Notes: generated by a model not told the origin, from the sequence alone. Positions 44,426-54,175 are shown, counted from the stretch's first letter. The stretch: DNA of 64,000 bases from Bacterioplanoides sp965219715 (GCF_965219715.1 NZ_OZ244785.1:2604001-2668000); one strand, 5' to 3'. A program made the numbers and translations.

Positions 44426-44458
44426 GCACTGCTTACTTCTTTTGTCTATTTACCTTGC

Positions 44459-45328
44459 TTACTTGTCTTGGTTAGGTAAAAACAGACAGGACTTGAGATC
44501 ATTGGTATAGCGGGTAATAATCGGGTCGTGGGATAACTTCAGAAACCTGAGCTGATCAGCGATTTTATGTTGCCCCAACTTCACTGTGTCGGTTTTATCA
44601 CTCACCGAAAACAAACGCGATAAATGTTTATTTTCATTCATATCGGCATACAGATGATTCTGTGACATCACCAGCTTGCCGTCTTTTTCGCTGAATAATT
44701 TATTCGCCATGGTGGTTGCTTTGGTTTTACCCGCCATCGGAATTTTCAACGTAATAATGCTCTCGCCATTATCATCAAATACCGTGGTCGTCATCTTGCC
44801 ATCGGCCTGACCAATTTCGATATCGTGTAAGGTTTTTGGCAAACCCCATAACTGGAGGCCACGATGTTTGTTCTCTTCCGAACTCATTGGCAAGGCCAGG
44901 GTGAAAAAACCAAAACCGTTATAACCCGGCACCATGGACGGCAACATCGGCAGGTCCCACACCTTGCCCGGTGTATTGGTATTCAACACAGGTAGTACCA
45001 CCAATAACTCGTTGTACGGCGTCATCTGGTGAATTTTGCGGTATTCGTAGCTGGAGATAATAACTAACGCACGCCCGCCAAAAGCTTTAACCGGCTTCAG
45101 ACCAGCTGGCAATAAGGATTGTGCATTGTTGTAGTCACAGGTAAATACACCCATACCAAACTGCACCTGGTTAAACAGGGTTGGAAAGGAATAAATTTTG
45201 GATTCCTGCTCCGGGAAAGTTACCGCCTGCTCTGCTTTTTCAAGATTAAAACGCTTAAAAAACGGCTCTGGAAACAGCTCCAGATTATCGAACAATTCCG
45301 CCGGTACTGTGGTGAGTTTTTTCATCAT
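44459..45328 (-). CDS. Acetoacetate decarboxylase family protein
   Basis: 289 residues from MMKKLTTVPAELFDNL, chosen because CAGGAG lies just upstream; the frame continues to 45373 without support. The beta-barrel ADC fold is recognised by GMGVFTCDYNNAQSLLPAGLKPV and QLWGLPKTLHDIEIGQ, where the lysine may form the Schiff base. Relatives decarboxylate 3-oxoacids or act as aldolase-dehydratases on polyketide-like substrates. It is divergent from an AraC regulator with direct repeats spaced two helical turns apart in the gap. Confidence 0.8.
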   Translation of the reverse strand: MMKKLTTVPAELFDNLELFPEPFFKRFNLEKAEQAVTFPEQESKIYSFPTLFNQVQFGMGVFTCDYNNAQSLLPAGLKPVKAFGGRALVIISSYEYRKIHQMTPYNELLVVLPVLNTNTPGKVWDLPMLPSMVPGYNGFGFFTLALPMSSEENKHRGLQLWGLPKTLHDIEIGQADGKMTTTVFDDNGESIITLKIPMAGKTKATTMANKLFSEKDGKLVMSQNHLYADMNENKHLSRLFSVSDKTDTVKLGQHKIADQLRFLKLSHDPIITRYTNDLKSCLFLPNQDK

Positions 45329-45386
45329 GATGCTCCTGTTGTATGCCAACATTAGAGCAAAGCCCGGGCACAACAGGAGGCAGCGA

Positions 45387-45415
45387 AACGACAGATAAAC
45401 GCACTAAAACGACAA
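45387..45415. promoter_or_regulatory. Candidate AraC operator: direct repeat AAACGACA
   Basis: AAACGACA at 45387 and 45408, 21 bp apart (two helical turns), in the divergent gap between the decarboxylase-like and AraC genes. AraC proteins bind such direct half-sites. Confidence 0.4.
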
Positions 45416-45474
45416 TCTTGTGTCAAAGCCCGTTCATGTTGTCTAATTGAGCCCTGTTCCGGGACTTGCTGGTT

Positions 45475-46476
45475 ATGATCTCCACCACCTTCTTTCGCCA
45501 ATATCTGGCTGTGTTAAACCAGCGCCAGATCGATATTTCTGACTTTCTGCAGCAGCAGGATATCAATGCCGAATTTTTGTCCGATCCTAACGGTCGGCTG
45601 GATCATCACAGCCATGATCTGATCTGGCGTCATTTATTAAGCTATCCGCCAGAACAAATCCGCCTTAACAGCAATGAGTCCTTACAGCCGGAAAGCCTCA
45701 GCCCGGTGGTATTGGTGGCCATGAGCTGCACGACATTACTGGAAGCCTTAGAAGCGTTAATTGCTCTGAAAAACGTTGGCAGTGATATTCAGTTTGTACT
45801 GCAGAAACATGCAGATGAAGTAACGATTAAAATCAGTGATGTGGTCAACGATCTGGAATACTCCCGCCATTATCTGAGCCTGACGCTACAACATTTATTG
45901 GATCTGATTTTCTGGTTAACCGGCACCGAAGTGTTACCCAAACGTATTGTCAGTGATAAGAATCTAACCGGCTTATTTGAATACGAAGATAAACTCAGTG
46001 AGTTAATTCAACCGGCGGAACGAAGCTTACAAGCGATATCCAACGTCGTTTTTGCTAGTGATGATCTGAATATTGCACTGCGAATCAGTAACCCGTTAAT
46101 CCGCCAGGTACTGGAACAACAAGCCCACGAAGCCTTGTCACGTTATTCCCAGGAGCATTCTTTCCGTATGGCCGTCACCAGTCATATCAAAACCTATCTG
46201 GAGCAGAATAAACAACTGCCGGAAGCAGAACTCACCGCCAAGTTTTTATGTATGACGACCCGCACTTTGCAACGCAAATTAAAGCAGGAAAACTGCAGTT
46301 ATCGTGAATTAGGCGCCAAAGTCCGGCTGGAAAAAATTGAAGAGTTATTACGCCAGGATGCCGATACCCAGCGCATTTTGTATCACACCGGGCTGGCTGA
46401 TAGCCGCGCCCTGAAAAATCTGGTGACGCGTGTATCGGGTAAAAGCTGGGATGAATATCGCCAGCTTTTAAAGTAG
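45475..46476 (+). CDS. AraC family transcriptional regulator
   Basis: 333 residues from MISTTFFRQYL. The C-terminal domain has AKFLCMTTRTLQRKLKQENCS and the second helix-turn-helix around LYHTGLADSRALKNLV; the N-terminus resembles arabinose-binding-type effector domains. A TTG three codons upstream is possible. It is divergent from the acetoacetate-decarboxylase-like gene, its likely target. Confidence 0.84.
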   Translation: MISTTFFRQYLAVLNQRQIDISDFLQQQDINAEFLSDPNGRLDHHSHDLIWRHLLSYPPEQIRLNSNESLQPESLSPVVLVAMSCTTLLEALEALIALKNVGSDIQFVLQKHADEVTIKISDVVNDLEYSRHYLSLTLQHLLDLIFWLTGTEVLPKRIVSDKNLTGLFEYEDKLSELIQPAERSLQAISNVVFASDDLNIALRISNPLIRQVLEQQAHEALSRYSQEHSFRMAVTSHIKTYLEQNKQLPEAELTAKFLCMTTRTLQRKLKQENCSYRELGAKVRLEKIEELLRQDADTQRILYHTGLADSRALKNLVTRVSGKSWDEYRQLLK

Positions 46477-46479
46477 CTT

Positions 46480-47199
46480 TTACGGCTGCTGACGAGTAGG
46501 TGCGAGAACTATCTCACGAATGCATACGTTTTGAGGCTGCTGATATGCAAACTCCACCGCACGGGCAACATCGTCAGACGCCAATACACCACCCATATCG
46601 TCTTTCCACGACTGATAACCATCAATAATGTCGTCAGAAGTGGTATGCGATAACAACTCGGTTTCTACCGCGCCTGGTGCAATGGTCATTACCCGTACAT
46701 CCGAGTTAGCCACTTCTTCACGTACATTTTCAGAAATCGCGTGTACCGCAAACTTAGTACCGCAATAAGCTGCATGATCCGGGAAGGTTTTACGGCCAGC
46801 AACAGAGCTGATATTGATGATGGAGCCACCTTTACGCGCTTTCATCGGTGCCAGTACCGCCTGCATGCCATTCATTAAACCAATGACGTTGACATCAAAC
46901 ATGGTTTTCCACTCTTGTGGATCCTGTACGTCAAGCTGGCTTAACAGCATCACACCGGCATTGTTTACCAGCAGATCCGCCGGGCCATATTGTGCTTCGG
47001 CTTTGGCAATAGCGGCTTCGAAGGACTGTTTATCAGTCACATCAACCTGTTCACACAAAGTGTTAGGTAACGCCAGTGCGGTTAAACGTTCAACCCGACG
47101 GGCTAACAACAGCAGCGGATGGCCTGCTGCACTTAAACGACGAGCAATTGCTTCACCAATACCGGAACTGGCGCCTGTAATAACAACAAGTGATTTCAT
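46480..47199 (-). CDS. Short-chain dehydrogenase/reductase
   Basis: 239 residues from MKSLVVITGASSGIGEAIA. The classical SDR motifs TGASSGIG, NNAGVM, INISSVAG and YCGTK are present. A long upstream extension to 47334 is open but the chosen ATG has AGGAGA eight bases upstream. Clade is that of the NADP-dependent YdfG-like 3-hydroxy-acid dehydrogenases. Convergent with the AraC gene; stop codons are 4 bp apart. Confidence 0.87.
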   Translation of the reverse strand: MKSLVVITGASSGIGEAIARRLSAAGHPLLLLARRVERLTALALPNTLCEQVDVTDKQSFEAAIAKAEAQYGPADLLVNNAGVMLLSQLDVQDPQEWKTMFDVNVIGLMNGMQAVLAPMKARKGGSIINISSVAGRKTFPDHAAYCGTKFAVHAISENVREEVANSDVRVMTIAPGAVETELLSHTTSDDIIDGYQSWKDDMGGVLASDDVARAVEFAYQQPQNVCIREIVLAPTRQQP

Positions 47200-47347
47200 G
47201 TCTGTATCTCCTGCCTGATGGCTGATCAATGAATATGTAACCAGTTTAGGCAGAAGTAGCTTGTTGATATATACACGACAGATCACCAAACTATTGCTAT
47301 ACAGCAACAATAAACCGACATAAGTAATCCACACATCCGGCCAAACA

Positions 47348-47383
47348 AAAAAGCCCAGAGCTGATATCAGCTCCGGGCTTTTG
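47348..47383 (-). terminator. Rho-independent terminator of the porin gene
   Basis: AAAAGCCC, AGAGCTGAT and ATCAGCTC, GGGCTTTT form a long stem. The minus strand continues GGGCTTTTTTGTTTGG, so it mainly serves the porin. Confidence 0.85.
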
Positions 47384-47428
47384 AGGTTCGTCGTTACGTT
47401 CTGCGCCTGAGTCTCAGGCTAGCGAAAC

Positions 47429-48352
47429 TCAGAACTTGTATTCGATACCAACGCCAGCGTAGTTGGTGTCTTTCTTAGCGCGGAAGTCGTTTTCAGTGTA
47501 GTAAACGTATGCTTTAGCGCCTTTACCCAGCTTGTAGTCTGCACCAACAGAAGTTGTGTTAGCGCCTTCTGCGTTGTTGATTTCAGACTCGCCGTGTTGT
47601 GCTTTCAGCTTAACGCCACCCAGCTTGTAAGCTGCAGACAGTAACCAGCCTTCAGACTTATCGCCGTCTTTATCCTGCTCTTCCCACAGAACACCAATCT
47701 GAGCACCGGCTACTTTGGCCTGAGCTACCGCACGTAACACGTCAGTTGTGTTCGCTTCTACTTTGCTGTCGTAAGCCACACCCACGTAGTAGTTACCACG
47801 GGTGTAAGTCAGGCTGGTAGAAGTCGCGTCTTTACGAGCGCTGGTTTTGTCTTCAGAAGCGATCTGGTCAACTTTCAGTTGCAGGCCAGCGAACTTAGGA
47901 GAGGTGTACTGAACACTGTTCTCTTCACGGTTATCGCTCTTGGTGATCACGTTTTTGATATCACCTTCCAGATCGTTGAACAGGTCAACTTTCTTCTGCA
48001 GTTTTTTCAGAGGAGTGTCGAACAGACCTACCTGAACAGTACCGTAGTCACTTTTAATGCCGGCGTAAGTGTTACGCTGAGTGAAGGTTTTACCGCCTTT
48101 GTCACCGTCGTCCGGGTTTGTTTCGTATTCTATTTTGTAGATAGCAGTCAGACCGTGGTTCAGCTCGCCTTTGCCTTTGATACCAACGCGGGAAGCGTTT
48201 GATTTCACTTCGCTGAAGCTGTTGCCATCTTCGTTAGCGTTCTGAACAGTCAGATTCAGTTTGCCGTAGAAGTCAGGCATATCGATTTCGATTTTCTCGG
48301 CTTGTGCCAGAGCAGGAACAGTCAGAGCCAGGAATAAAGCAGTTTTTTTCAT
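47429..48352 (-). CDS. Gram-negative general porin (probable phosphate-starvation porin)
   Basis: 307 residues from MKKTALFLALTVPALAQA (signal peptide cut after AQA). The mature part begins with the beta-strand pattern DMPDFYGKLNLTVQN and ends in VGIEYKF, the terminal phenylalanine expected of an outer-membrane trimeric porin. Internal segments such as NTYAGIKSDYGTVQVGLFDTP carry the loop-3-type features. The frame is open upstream to 48427 but lacks a signal there. A Pho-box-like direct repeat about 90 bp ahead of the start and the pst operon next door suggest expression under phosphate limitation. Confidence 0.85.
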   Translation of the reverse strand: MKKTALFLALTVPALAQAEKIEIDMPDFYGKLNLTVQNANEDGNSFSEVKSNASRVGIKGKGELNHGLTAIYKIEYETNPDDGDKGGKTFTQRNTYAGIKSDYGTVQVGLFDTPLKKLQKKVDLFNDLEGDIKNVITKSDNREENSVQYTSPKFAGLQLKVDQIASEDKTSARKDATSTSLTYTRGNYYVGVAYDSKVEANTTDVLRAVAQAKVAGAQIGVLWEEQDKDGDKSEGWLLSAAYKLGGVKLKAQHGESEINNAEGANTTSVGADYKLGKGAKAYVYYTENDFRAKKDTNYAGVGIEYKF

Positions 48353-48701
48353 CTTTATACATCCAAAGTTATCAAAGCATCTGGCAGCACAAACAGGAAG
48401 TTGTTGTGCCCGCCGAATTGGTGACAAATTTATTTCACTAATGTTACATCTTTGTTACATCGGCTCGATATATTTCAGAAAGATGACATTAATATTTCAC
48501 CCACATTACCAGCGACGGCATTTAACACTGGAAAACTAGTGCTTTTGGCGAATAACTGATAAAGACAACGGCAAATTCAGGTTAGCAGTCAGAACCGGCT
48601 CAGGTGTGGATTGCTGAAAAAACAGACAGGATAGATACAAAAAAACGGCTGCCAGCGCCTCCGCAGAGACTCCGGCAACCGTTTAATAATGACGGGGGAT
48701 A
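48353..48701 (-). promoter_or_regulatory. Porin promoter region with Pho-box-like repeat (48440-48461) and phoU terminator (48639-48684)
   Basis: On the minus strand ATGTAAC-AAAG-ATGTAAC gives two 7-base half-sites 11 bp apart, the spacing of PhoB sites; half-sites match only moderately (compare TTGTAAC ahead of pstS). Farther upstream AAACGGTTGCC and GGCAGCCGTTTTTTT form the phoU/pst terminator. Confidence 0.5.
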
Positions 48702-49415
48702 TTAGTCTTTTGCAGCTTGCTCTTCGATTTCTGTCAGAGAGCTGTGACGCACATCAGCACCACTCACCAGGTAGATAACCTGCTCAGAGATGTTACGGGC
48801 GTGGTCACCAATACGTTCAATCGCACGCAGAATCCACAGGATGTTAATAGCCTGGGAGATTGAGCGTGGATCCTCCATCATATAGGTCATCAGCTCACGC
48901 AGTGCGGCGGCGTACTGATTGTCGACCAGCTTGTCGGCACGTACCACTTCGATCGCACCATCAACGTCGTGACGGGCGAAGGCATCTAATGCACCGGAAA
49001 TCATCTTGGTCACTTCCGCGCCCATATAACGCATCGCCTGCTGACAGATCTCAGAGCGACCTTTATCAGCAACTTCCAAAGCATGGATCGCGATCTTACA
49101 GGCTTCGTCACCGATACGTTCCAGGTCACGTACCACACGGGAAACCGCCAGTACCATACGCAAGTCAGAAGCCGCTGGCTGACGACGTACCAGAATCTGG
49201 GTACATTCGTTATCGATGGTGACTTCCATCTTATCCACTTCGTCTTCACGGCGGATAATATCGTCTGCCTGACTGGTATCACCGGAGCAGATAGCATCGA
49301 TGGCGTTGGCCACCTGACGCTCTACCAGGCCACCCATACCCATCATGTGGTTACGAATGGCTTCCAGATCAGCATTAAACTGACCTGAAATATGTTGGTT
49401 AAAATTCATTTCCAT
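48702..49415 (-). CDS. phoU: Phosphate signalling protein PhoU
   Basis: 237 residues, all helical with two PhoU repeats; the metal-binding segments appear as RREDEVDKME and DKLVDN. It links the Pst transporter to the PhoR/PhoB signalling complex and restrains phosphate uptake. Last gene of the pstSCAB-phoU unit, 25 bp after pstB. The ATG follows an AGGA site. A strong terminator follows. Confidence 0.95.
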   Translation of the reverse strand: MEMNFNQHISGQFNADLEAIRNHMMGMGGLVERQVANAIDAICSGDTSQADDIIRREDEVDKMEVTIDNECTQILVRRQPAASDLRMVLAVSRVVRDLERIGDEACKIAIHALEVADKGRSEICQQAMRYMGAEVTKMISGALDAFARHDVDGAIEVVRADKLVDNQYAAALRELMTYMMEDPRSISQAINILWILRAIERIGDHARNISEQVIYLVSGADVRHSSLTEIEEQAAKD

Positions 49416-49440
49416 GGGTTTGTCCTTTTAAGTGCAGGCC

Positions 49441-50244
49441 TTATCCGAAACGACCTGTGATATAGGCTTCTGTTAATGAATGCTGCGGCGTGGTGAATAC
49501 CTGATCAGTCGGATTCACTTCGATCAGCTGGCCCATGTGGAAATAAGCCGTACGCTGAGAAACACGCGCTGCCTGCTGCATTGAGTGAGTTACGATAGCG
49601 ATGGTGTAGTTTTCACGCAATTCGTCAATCAGCTCTTCAATTTTAGCAGTTGCAATCGGATCCAGTGCAGAACATGGCTCATCCATCAGAATGACTTCAG
49701 GATCTACCGCAATAGTACGGGCAATACACAGACGTTGCTGCTGACCACCGGATAAACCGGTACCTGGTGCATGCAGACGATCTTTTACTTCGTTCCACAG
49801 GCCAGCACGTTGCAGGCTCTTTTCAACAATCTCATCCAGATCAACACGGGAATTAGCCAGACCGTGAATACGCGGGCCATAAGCAATGTTGTCGTAGATG
49901 GATTTCGGGAATGGGTTCGGCTTCTGGAATACCATACCAACACGGGCACGCAGCGGTACTACGTCGACTTTCGGATCGTAGATGTTTTCGCCGTCGAGCA
50001 GAATTTCACCTTTGATATCACAGATATCAATGGTGTCGTTCATACGGTTTAAACAACGCAGGAAGGTCGACTTACCACAACCGGAAGGGCCAATTAAGGC
50101 GATTACTTCATTGGCACCGATATCCAGGCTTACGTCATAAATGGCTTGTTTCTCGCCATAAAACACCTGAACGTCGCGGGCGCGCAGTTTGGCATTGTCA
50201 GAAAACGGCGTGCCATTGGTTTGGTGGTTTTCGATGATGCTCAT
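49441..50244 (-). CDS. pstB: Phosphate ABC transporter ATP-binding protein
   Basis: 267 residues. The Walker A GPSGCGKST, signature LSGGQQQRLCIAR, Walker B VILMDEPCSALDP and switch histidine AIVTHSM are all in place. It powers high-affinity phosphate uptake with PstA and PstC. Gene order pstS-pstC-pstA-pstB-phoU on the minus strand matches the canonical operon; 55 bp separate it from pstA. Confidence 0.97.
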   Translation of the reverse strand: MSIIENHQTNGTPFSDNAKLRARDVQVFYGEKQAIYDVSLDIGANEVIALIGPSGCGKSTFLRCLNRMNDTIDICDIKGEILLDGENIYDPKVDVVPLRARVGMVFQKPNPFPKSIYDNIAYGPRIHGLANSRVDLDEIVEKSLQRAGLWNEVKDRLHAPGTGLSGGQQQRLCIARTIAVDPEVILMDEPCSALDPIATAKIEELIDELRENYTIAIVTHSMQQAARVSQRTAYFHMGQLIEVNPTDQVFTTPQHSLTEAYITGRFG

Positions 50245-50299
50245 AATAATAAATCCAATATTCGTTAATTCTTTGCTCGCATTCGTACCAAAGCGTCGC

Positions 50300-51586
50300 T
50301 TACCAGCGACGCTCCAGACGGCGGCGTAACCAAACCGCTGCGGTGTTCATCACAATCAGGAAGCCTAACAGCACGATAATGGCGCCGGAGGTACGTTCCA
50401 TAAAGGCACGCTCTGGGCTGTCTGACCAAAGGAAAATCTGTACCGGTAACACGGTGGACGGATCGTTAATAAAACCAGGTACGTCAACAACAAAGGCAAT
50501 CATACCAATCATCAGCAGTGGTGCTGTTTCACCCAGTGCCTGAGCCATACCAATAATGGCACCGGTCAACATACCCGGCAGTGCCAGTGGCAACACGTGA
50601 TGGAAAACCACCTGCATTTTTGATGCACCCAGACCAAACGCCGCTTCGCGGATGCTTGGTGGTACCGCTTTAATCGCCGCACGACCGGAAATAATAATGG
50701 TTGGCAACGTCATCAGGGTTAATACCAGACCACCCACCAGCGGGGTGGAACGCGCCACACCAAACATATTGATAAAGATCGCCAGACCTAACAGACCAAA
50801 GGTAATCGAAGGTACCGCCGCCAGGTTGTTAATGTTGATTTCCACCAGCTCGGTCAGACGATTACGCGGAGCAAACTCTTCCAGATAAATCGCCGCTGCC
50901 ACACCAATCGGGAACGACAACAGGAAGGTCACTAACAGAGTCAGCAGAGTACCTTTAATAGCACCGTGAATACCGGCCAGCTCAGGCTCACGTGAATCAC
51001 CATTGGTGAAAAACAGCTTATTGAAACGGGTATATAAATCACCGCTTTCAACCCAGCTGTTTAATACGCTGAGCTGGAATTCAGAAAACTGGTCGTTGTA
51101 ACCACGGTCCCGATCGTGCTTAAACCACTGGTCAACGGCATCATCCGCCAGCATCGCAATGGTCAACTCGCTATCGAGTAATTCACGATCGGCCTGCACC
51201 GCTTCCATCAGTTGCCAGGCTGCACCGGCACTGATCATGCCGTACAGCGCACGGCGGGCTTTACGGCCTTTTGGCTTATAAGACTTTTTCAGGTGCTTTT
51301 TAATCAGACCTTCAAAGTTGGCGCGGCGGATTTCTTTATCCGTCGACTGTGCCGTCAGACCCAGATAGTCCGCATCCAGCATGATGGTTTGTTTAACCAC
51401 CGTCTGACTGAAAGCTGAGGTACCTTTTGACAGAATATCGCCAAATAACACCACCAGACACAACAGGCCAAACAAAATCGAGGCCATACCATAAACACGG
51501 AAACGCGTTTCTGCTGCACGACGCTTAGCCATGCTTTTTTCTACTTTTTCGCGTGTCGAAAGACTTGAGTGAGTTTGATTAGTCAT
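50300..51586 (-). CDS. pstA: Phosphate ABC transporter permease PstA (long N-terminal form)
   Basis: 428 residues from MTNQTHSSLSTREK. The C-terminal 230 residues contain the permease core with the EAA loop REAAFGLGASKMQVVFHHVLPLALPG. The N-terminal 200 residues form an extra region (one helix near 40 and a soluble part) that is known as DUF3333 in proteobacterial PstA; the E. coli protein, without it, is about 296 residues. The start is ATG 51586, overlapping the end of pstC by 8 bp. GAGAG precedes it. Confidence 0.93.
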   Translation of the reverse strand: MTNQTHSSLSTREKVEKSMAKRRAAETRFRVYGMASILFGLLCLVVLFGDILSKGTSAFSQTVVKQTIMLDADYLGLTAQSTDKEIRRANFEGLIKKHLKKSYKPKGRKARRALYGMISAGAAWQLMEAVQADRELLDSELTIAMLADDAVDQWFKHDRDRGYNDQFSEFQLSVLNSWVESGDLYTRFNKLFFTNGDSREPELAGIHGAIKGTLLTLLVTFLLSFPIGVAAAIYLEEFAPRNRLTELVEININNLAAVPSITFGLLGLAIFINMFGVARSTPLVGGLVLTLMTLPTIIISGRAAIKAVPPSIREAAFGLGASKMQVVFHHVLPLALPGMLTGAIIGMAQALGETAPLLMIGMIAFVVDVPGFINDPSTVLPVQIFLWSDSPERAFMERTSGAIIVLLGFLIVMNTAAVWLRRRLERRW

Positions 51587-52952
51587 ATTGCTCTCGATAT
51601 TTCTGTACAACTTTCAGGGCGAAGAAGTTCAGTGCCAGAGTTACCAGGAACAGCACTAAGCCCAGAGCGAAGGCGGCGAGGGTTTTCGGAGAATCAAACT
51701 CCTGGTCACCCACCAGCAGAGTTACGATCTGTACCGTTACTGTGGTGACACTGTCGAGTGGGTTTGCCGTCAGGTTAGCTGCCAGACCAGCGGCCATGGC
51801 CACAATCATGGTTTCACCAATGGCACGGGAAACCGCCAGCATAATCGCACCAACAATACCTGGCAGAGCTGCCGGGATAACCACCTGGCGTACGGTTTCG
51901 CTGCGGGTAGCACCCAAGCCGTAGCTGCCATCACGTAAAGACTGAGGTACCGCGTTAATCACGTCATCGGATAATGACGATACAAACGGAATAATCATCA
52001 CACCCATTACCAGGCCAGCGGCCAGCGCACTTTCAGACGAAACAGCCAGGCCCATGCTTTCACCCAGATTACGAATCACAGGCGCCACGGTTAAGGCGGC
52101 GAAGAAGCCATACACAACGGTTGGGATACCAGCTAATACTTCCAGAGCTGGTTTTGCATATTTACGCACGGTTTCAGTCGCGTATTCCGACAGGTAAATC
52201 GCCGACATCAGACCAACAGGTACCGCGATGATCATCGCGATCAGGGAAATTAATAACGTACCGGCAAACAGCGGCACCGCACCAAAACTACCGGAAGAAC
52301 CCGATTGATCAGCGCGCAGAGCCACCTGTGGCGACCAGGTGGTGCCAAACAGGAATTCAATCGCGTTGACCTTCTGGAAGAACATCCAGGCTTCATACAG
52401 TACCGACGCCAGAATACCCACCGTGGTTAATACCGCTACACCTGAGCTGGACAGCAGCAGGATGCTGACAATGCTTTCCACTTCGGTACGGGCACGCATT
52501 TCTGGCTTAATCCGGCGCCAGCTGACACCCAGACCTAATAGCGCCAACATCACTACCGCACCGGCGTTCAGTAACTTAGTACGCTCTTCCAGTGCCAGCA
52601 GGTGCTGAACCGCAGGTTCCAGCGAAGCATCGGCTGATACACCAGCCCCTGTTGCCAGATTATGAACTTTACTCAGCGCCAGTTGAATATCGGTTGGCGT
52701 TCCTTGCTGAATGTTTTGTGGCAGTTGGGCAACCAACAAACCATCAATCACTGGCCCCTGTAACAGACTCCACATAATCAGCAGGATTAAAGCCGGGAGA
52801 CCTGTCCAGAGTGCCATCAGGGCACCATAATGGGTCGGCAGAGAGTGCAGGCTGCCGCCCTGGTTTGCGATTGCTCGTGCTCGGTTGCGGCCTAATAAAT
52901 AGGCGCCACCGAAGAAAATCAGAATCGCAATTAGCAAGCTACTGTAGTTCAT
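51579..52952 (-). CDS. pstC: Phosphate ABC transporter permease PstC (long N-terminal form)
   Basis: 457 residues with a permease core of six helices and the EAA loop RDGSYGLGATRSETVRQVVIPAALPG. About 150 residues at the N-terminus, with three hydrophobic segments, are additional to the E. coli protein and correspond to the extended proteobacterial type. Its stop overlaps pstA. It forms the transport channel together with PstA. Confidence 0.93.
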   Translation of the reverse strand: MNYSSLLIAILIFFGGAYLLGRNRARAIANQGGSLHSLPTHYGALMALWTGLPALILLIMWSLLQGPVIDGLLVAQLPQNIQQGTPTDIQLALSKVHNLATGAGVSADASLEPAVQHLLALEERTKLLNAGAVVMLALLGLGVSWRRIKPEMRARTEVESIVSILLLSSSGVAVLTTVGILASVLYEAWMFFQKVNAIEFLFGTTWSPQVALRADQSGSSGSFGAVPLFAGTLLISLIAMIIAVPVGLMSAIYLSEYATETVRKYAKPALEVLAGIPTVVYGFFAALTVAPVIRNLGESMGLAVSSESALAAGLVMGVMIIPFVSSLSDDVINAVPQSLRDGSYGLGATRSETVRQVVIPAALPGIVGAIMLAVSRAIGETMIVAMAAGLAANLTANPLDSVTTVTVQIVTLLVGDQEFDSPKTLAAFALGLVLFLVTLALNFFALKVVQKYREQYD

Positions 52953-52996
52953 GATGTTAGCTCATGGCGTTTTCAGTTAGGTGTGTATTTAACGTA

Positions 52997-53029
52997 CAAA
53001 AGCCGAGGTGTATAAAACCCCGGCTTTTG
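52997..53029 (-). terminator. Hairpin between pstS and pstC
   Basis: CAAAAGCCG and CGGCTTTTG with AGG/CCC inside. Such a partial terminator after pstS commonly makes the binding protein more abundant than the permeases. Confidence 0.65.
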
Positions 53030-53065
53030 CGTCGATCAAAGGCCCGCATTGTATGCGGTGTCTAA

Positions 53066-54109
53066 TTATTTAGCAGCAATTGGTTTCAGATTTTTCACAT
53101 TAGAAACCACTTCAGCACGCTCTTCATCCATCATCGGGATCATGCCTTTGTCTGCCAGGTAGCCATCTTCACCCATGGCACGCTCAGAAGTGAACTCAGC
53201 CAGGTACTCTTCGATGCCAGGAATCACGCCAACGTGTGCCTTCTTAACGTAGAAGAACAGAGAGCGGCTAACCGGGTAATCACCTTCAGAGATCGCGTCG
53301 AAAGTAGGCAGCTGACCGTCAACTTTAGAACCCTGTACTTTGTCAGAGTTTTGCTCCAGGAAGCTGAAGCCGAAGATGCCCAGTGCTTTCGGGTTAGCAA
53401 CCAGCTTCTGAACGATCAGGTTGTCGTTCTCGCCTGCTTCAACGTAAGCGCCGTCTTCACGCATGCCGTGACAGATTGCTTTGAACTTCTTCTTGTCCTG
53501 CTTTTTGATCGCCTTGATGAAAGGAACTTTCTTACAGCCACCTTCCATTGCCAGCTCAACAAATGCGTCACGGGTACCGGACGTTGGTGGAGGACCTAAT
53601 ACTTCGATTTTGCGGTTTGGCAGAGCCGGGTTTACGTCCTTCCAGGTCTTGTATGGGTTCTCAACCAGAGTTTCAGAACCGTCCGGGTTTGGAACGTTTT
53701 TCGCCAGCGCCAGGAAGATGTCCTTACGGGTCAGTTCCATACGATCAGCAGCTTTGGTGTTTGCCAGAACGATACCGTCGTAGCCAACTTTTACTTCAAC
53801 AATTTCAGTAACACCGTTCTTTGCACACAGCTTGATCTCAGAACCTTTAATCGCACGAGAAGCGTTAGTGATATCCGGAGTTGCATCACCCACACCAGAA
53901 CAGAACAGCTTCAGACCACCGCCAGAACCGGTTGATTCAACCTTAGGCGTGCGGAAGTCAGTCGACTTACCAAAACGCTCAGCAACAACAGTTGAGAACG
54001 GGTATACAGTTGAAGAACCAACAATGCTGATGTAATCACGTTCAGCCTGAGCGGTAGTGCTCAGTGCAGCTGCCATTACAGCGGCGCCAGTCAACAGTAC
54101 TTTTTTCAT
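53066..54109 (-). CDS. pstS: Phosphate-binding periplasmic protein
   Basis: 347 residues with a signal peptide (MKKVLLTGAAVMAAALSTTAQA). The phosphate-binding loops are visible as IVGSSTVYPFSTVVAERF, ESTGSGGGLKLFCSG, DITNASRAIK and GTRDAFVELAM. It delivers phosphate to PstCA. A strong ribosome-binding site (AAGGAAG) precedes the start. The upstream region contains two arrays of three PhoB half-sites. Confidence 0.96.
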   Translation of the reverse strand: MKKVLLTGAAVMAAALSTTAQAERDYISIVGSSTVYPFSTVVAERFGKSTDFRTPKVESTGSGGGLKLFCSGVGDATPDITNASRAIKGSEIKLCAKNGVTEIVEVKVGYDGIVLANTKAADRMELTRKDIFLALAKNVPNPDGSETLVENPYKTWKDVNPALPNRKIEVLGPPPTSGTRDAFVELAMEGGCKKVPFIKAIKKQDKKKFKAICHGMREDGAYVEAGENDNLIVQKLVANPKALGIFGFSFLEQNSDKVQGSKVDGQLPTFDAISEGDYPVSRSLFFYVKKAHVGVIPGIEEYLAEFTSERAMGEDGYLADKGMIPMMDEERAEVVSNVKNLKPIAAK

Positions 54110-54175
54110 AGTAACTTCCTTCTTTCACCGCCCTTGCGGCATTAGATAGTGGATCATTTTGATGGCAGGCATTAT

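Noticed and set aside
48860..49388. Plus-strand frames over phoU
   Set aside because: Shadow frames of a highly conserved gene on the minus strand.
50300..52952. PstA and PstC as fusion proteins because of their long N-termini
   Set aside because: Extended forms with DUF3333-like and related N-terminal regions are normal in many proteobacteria.
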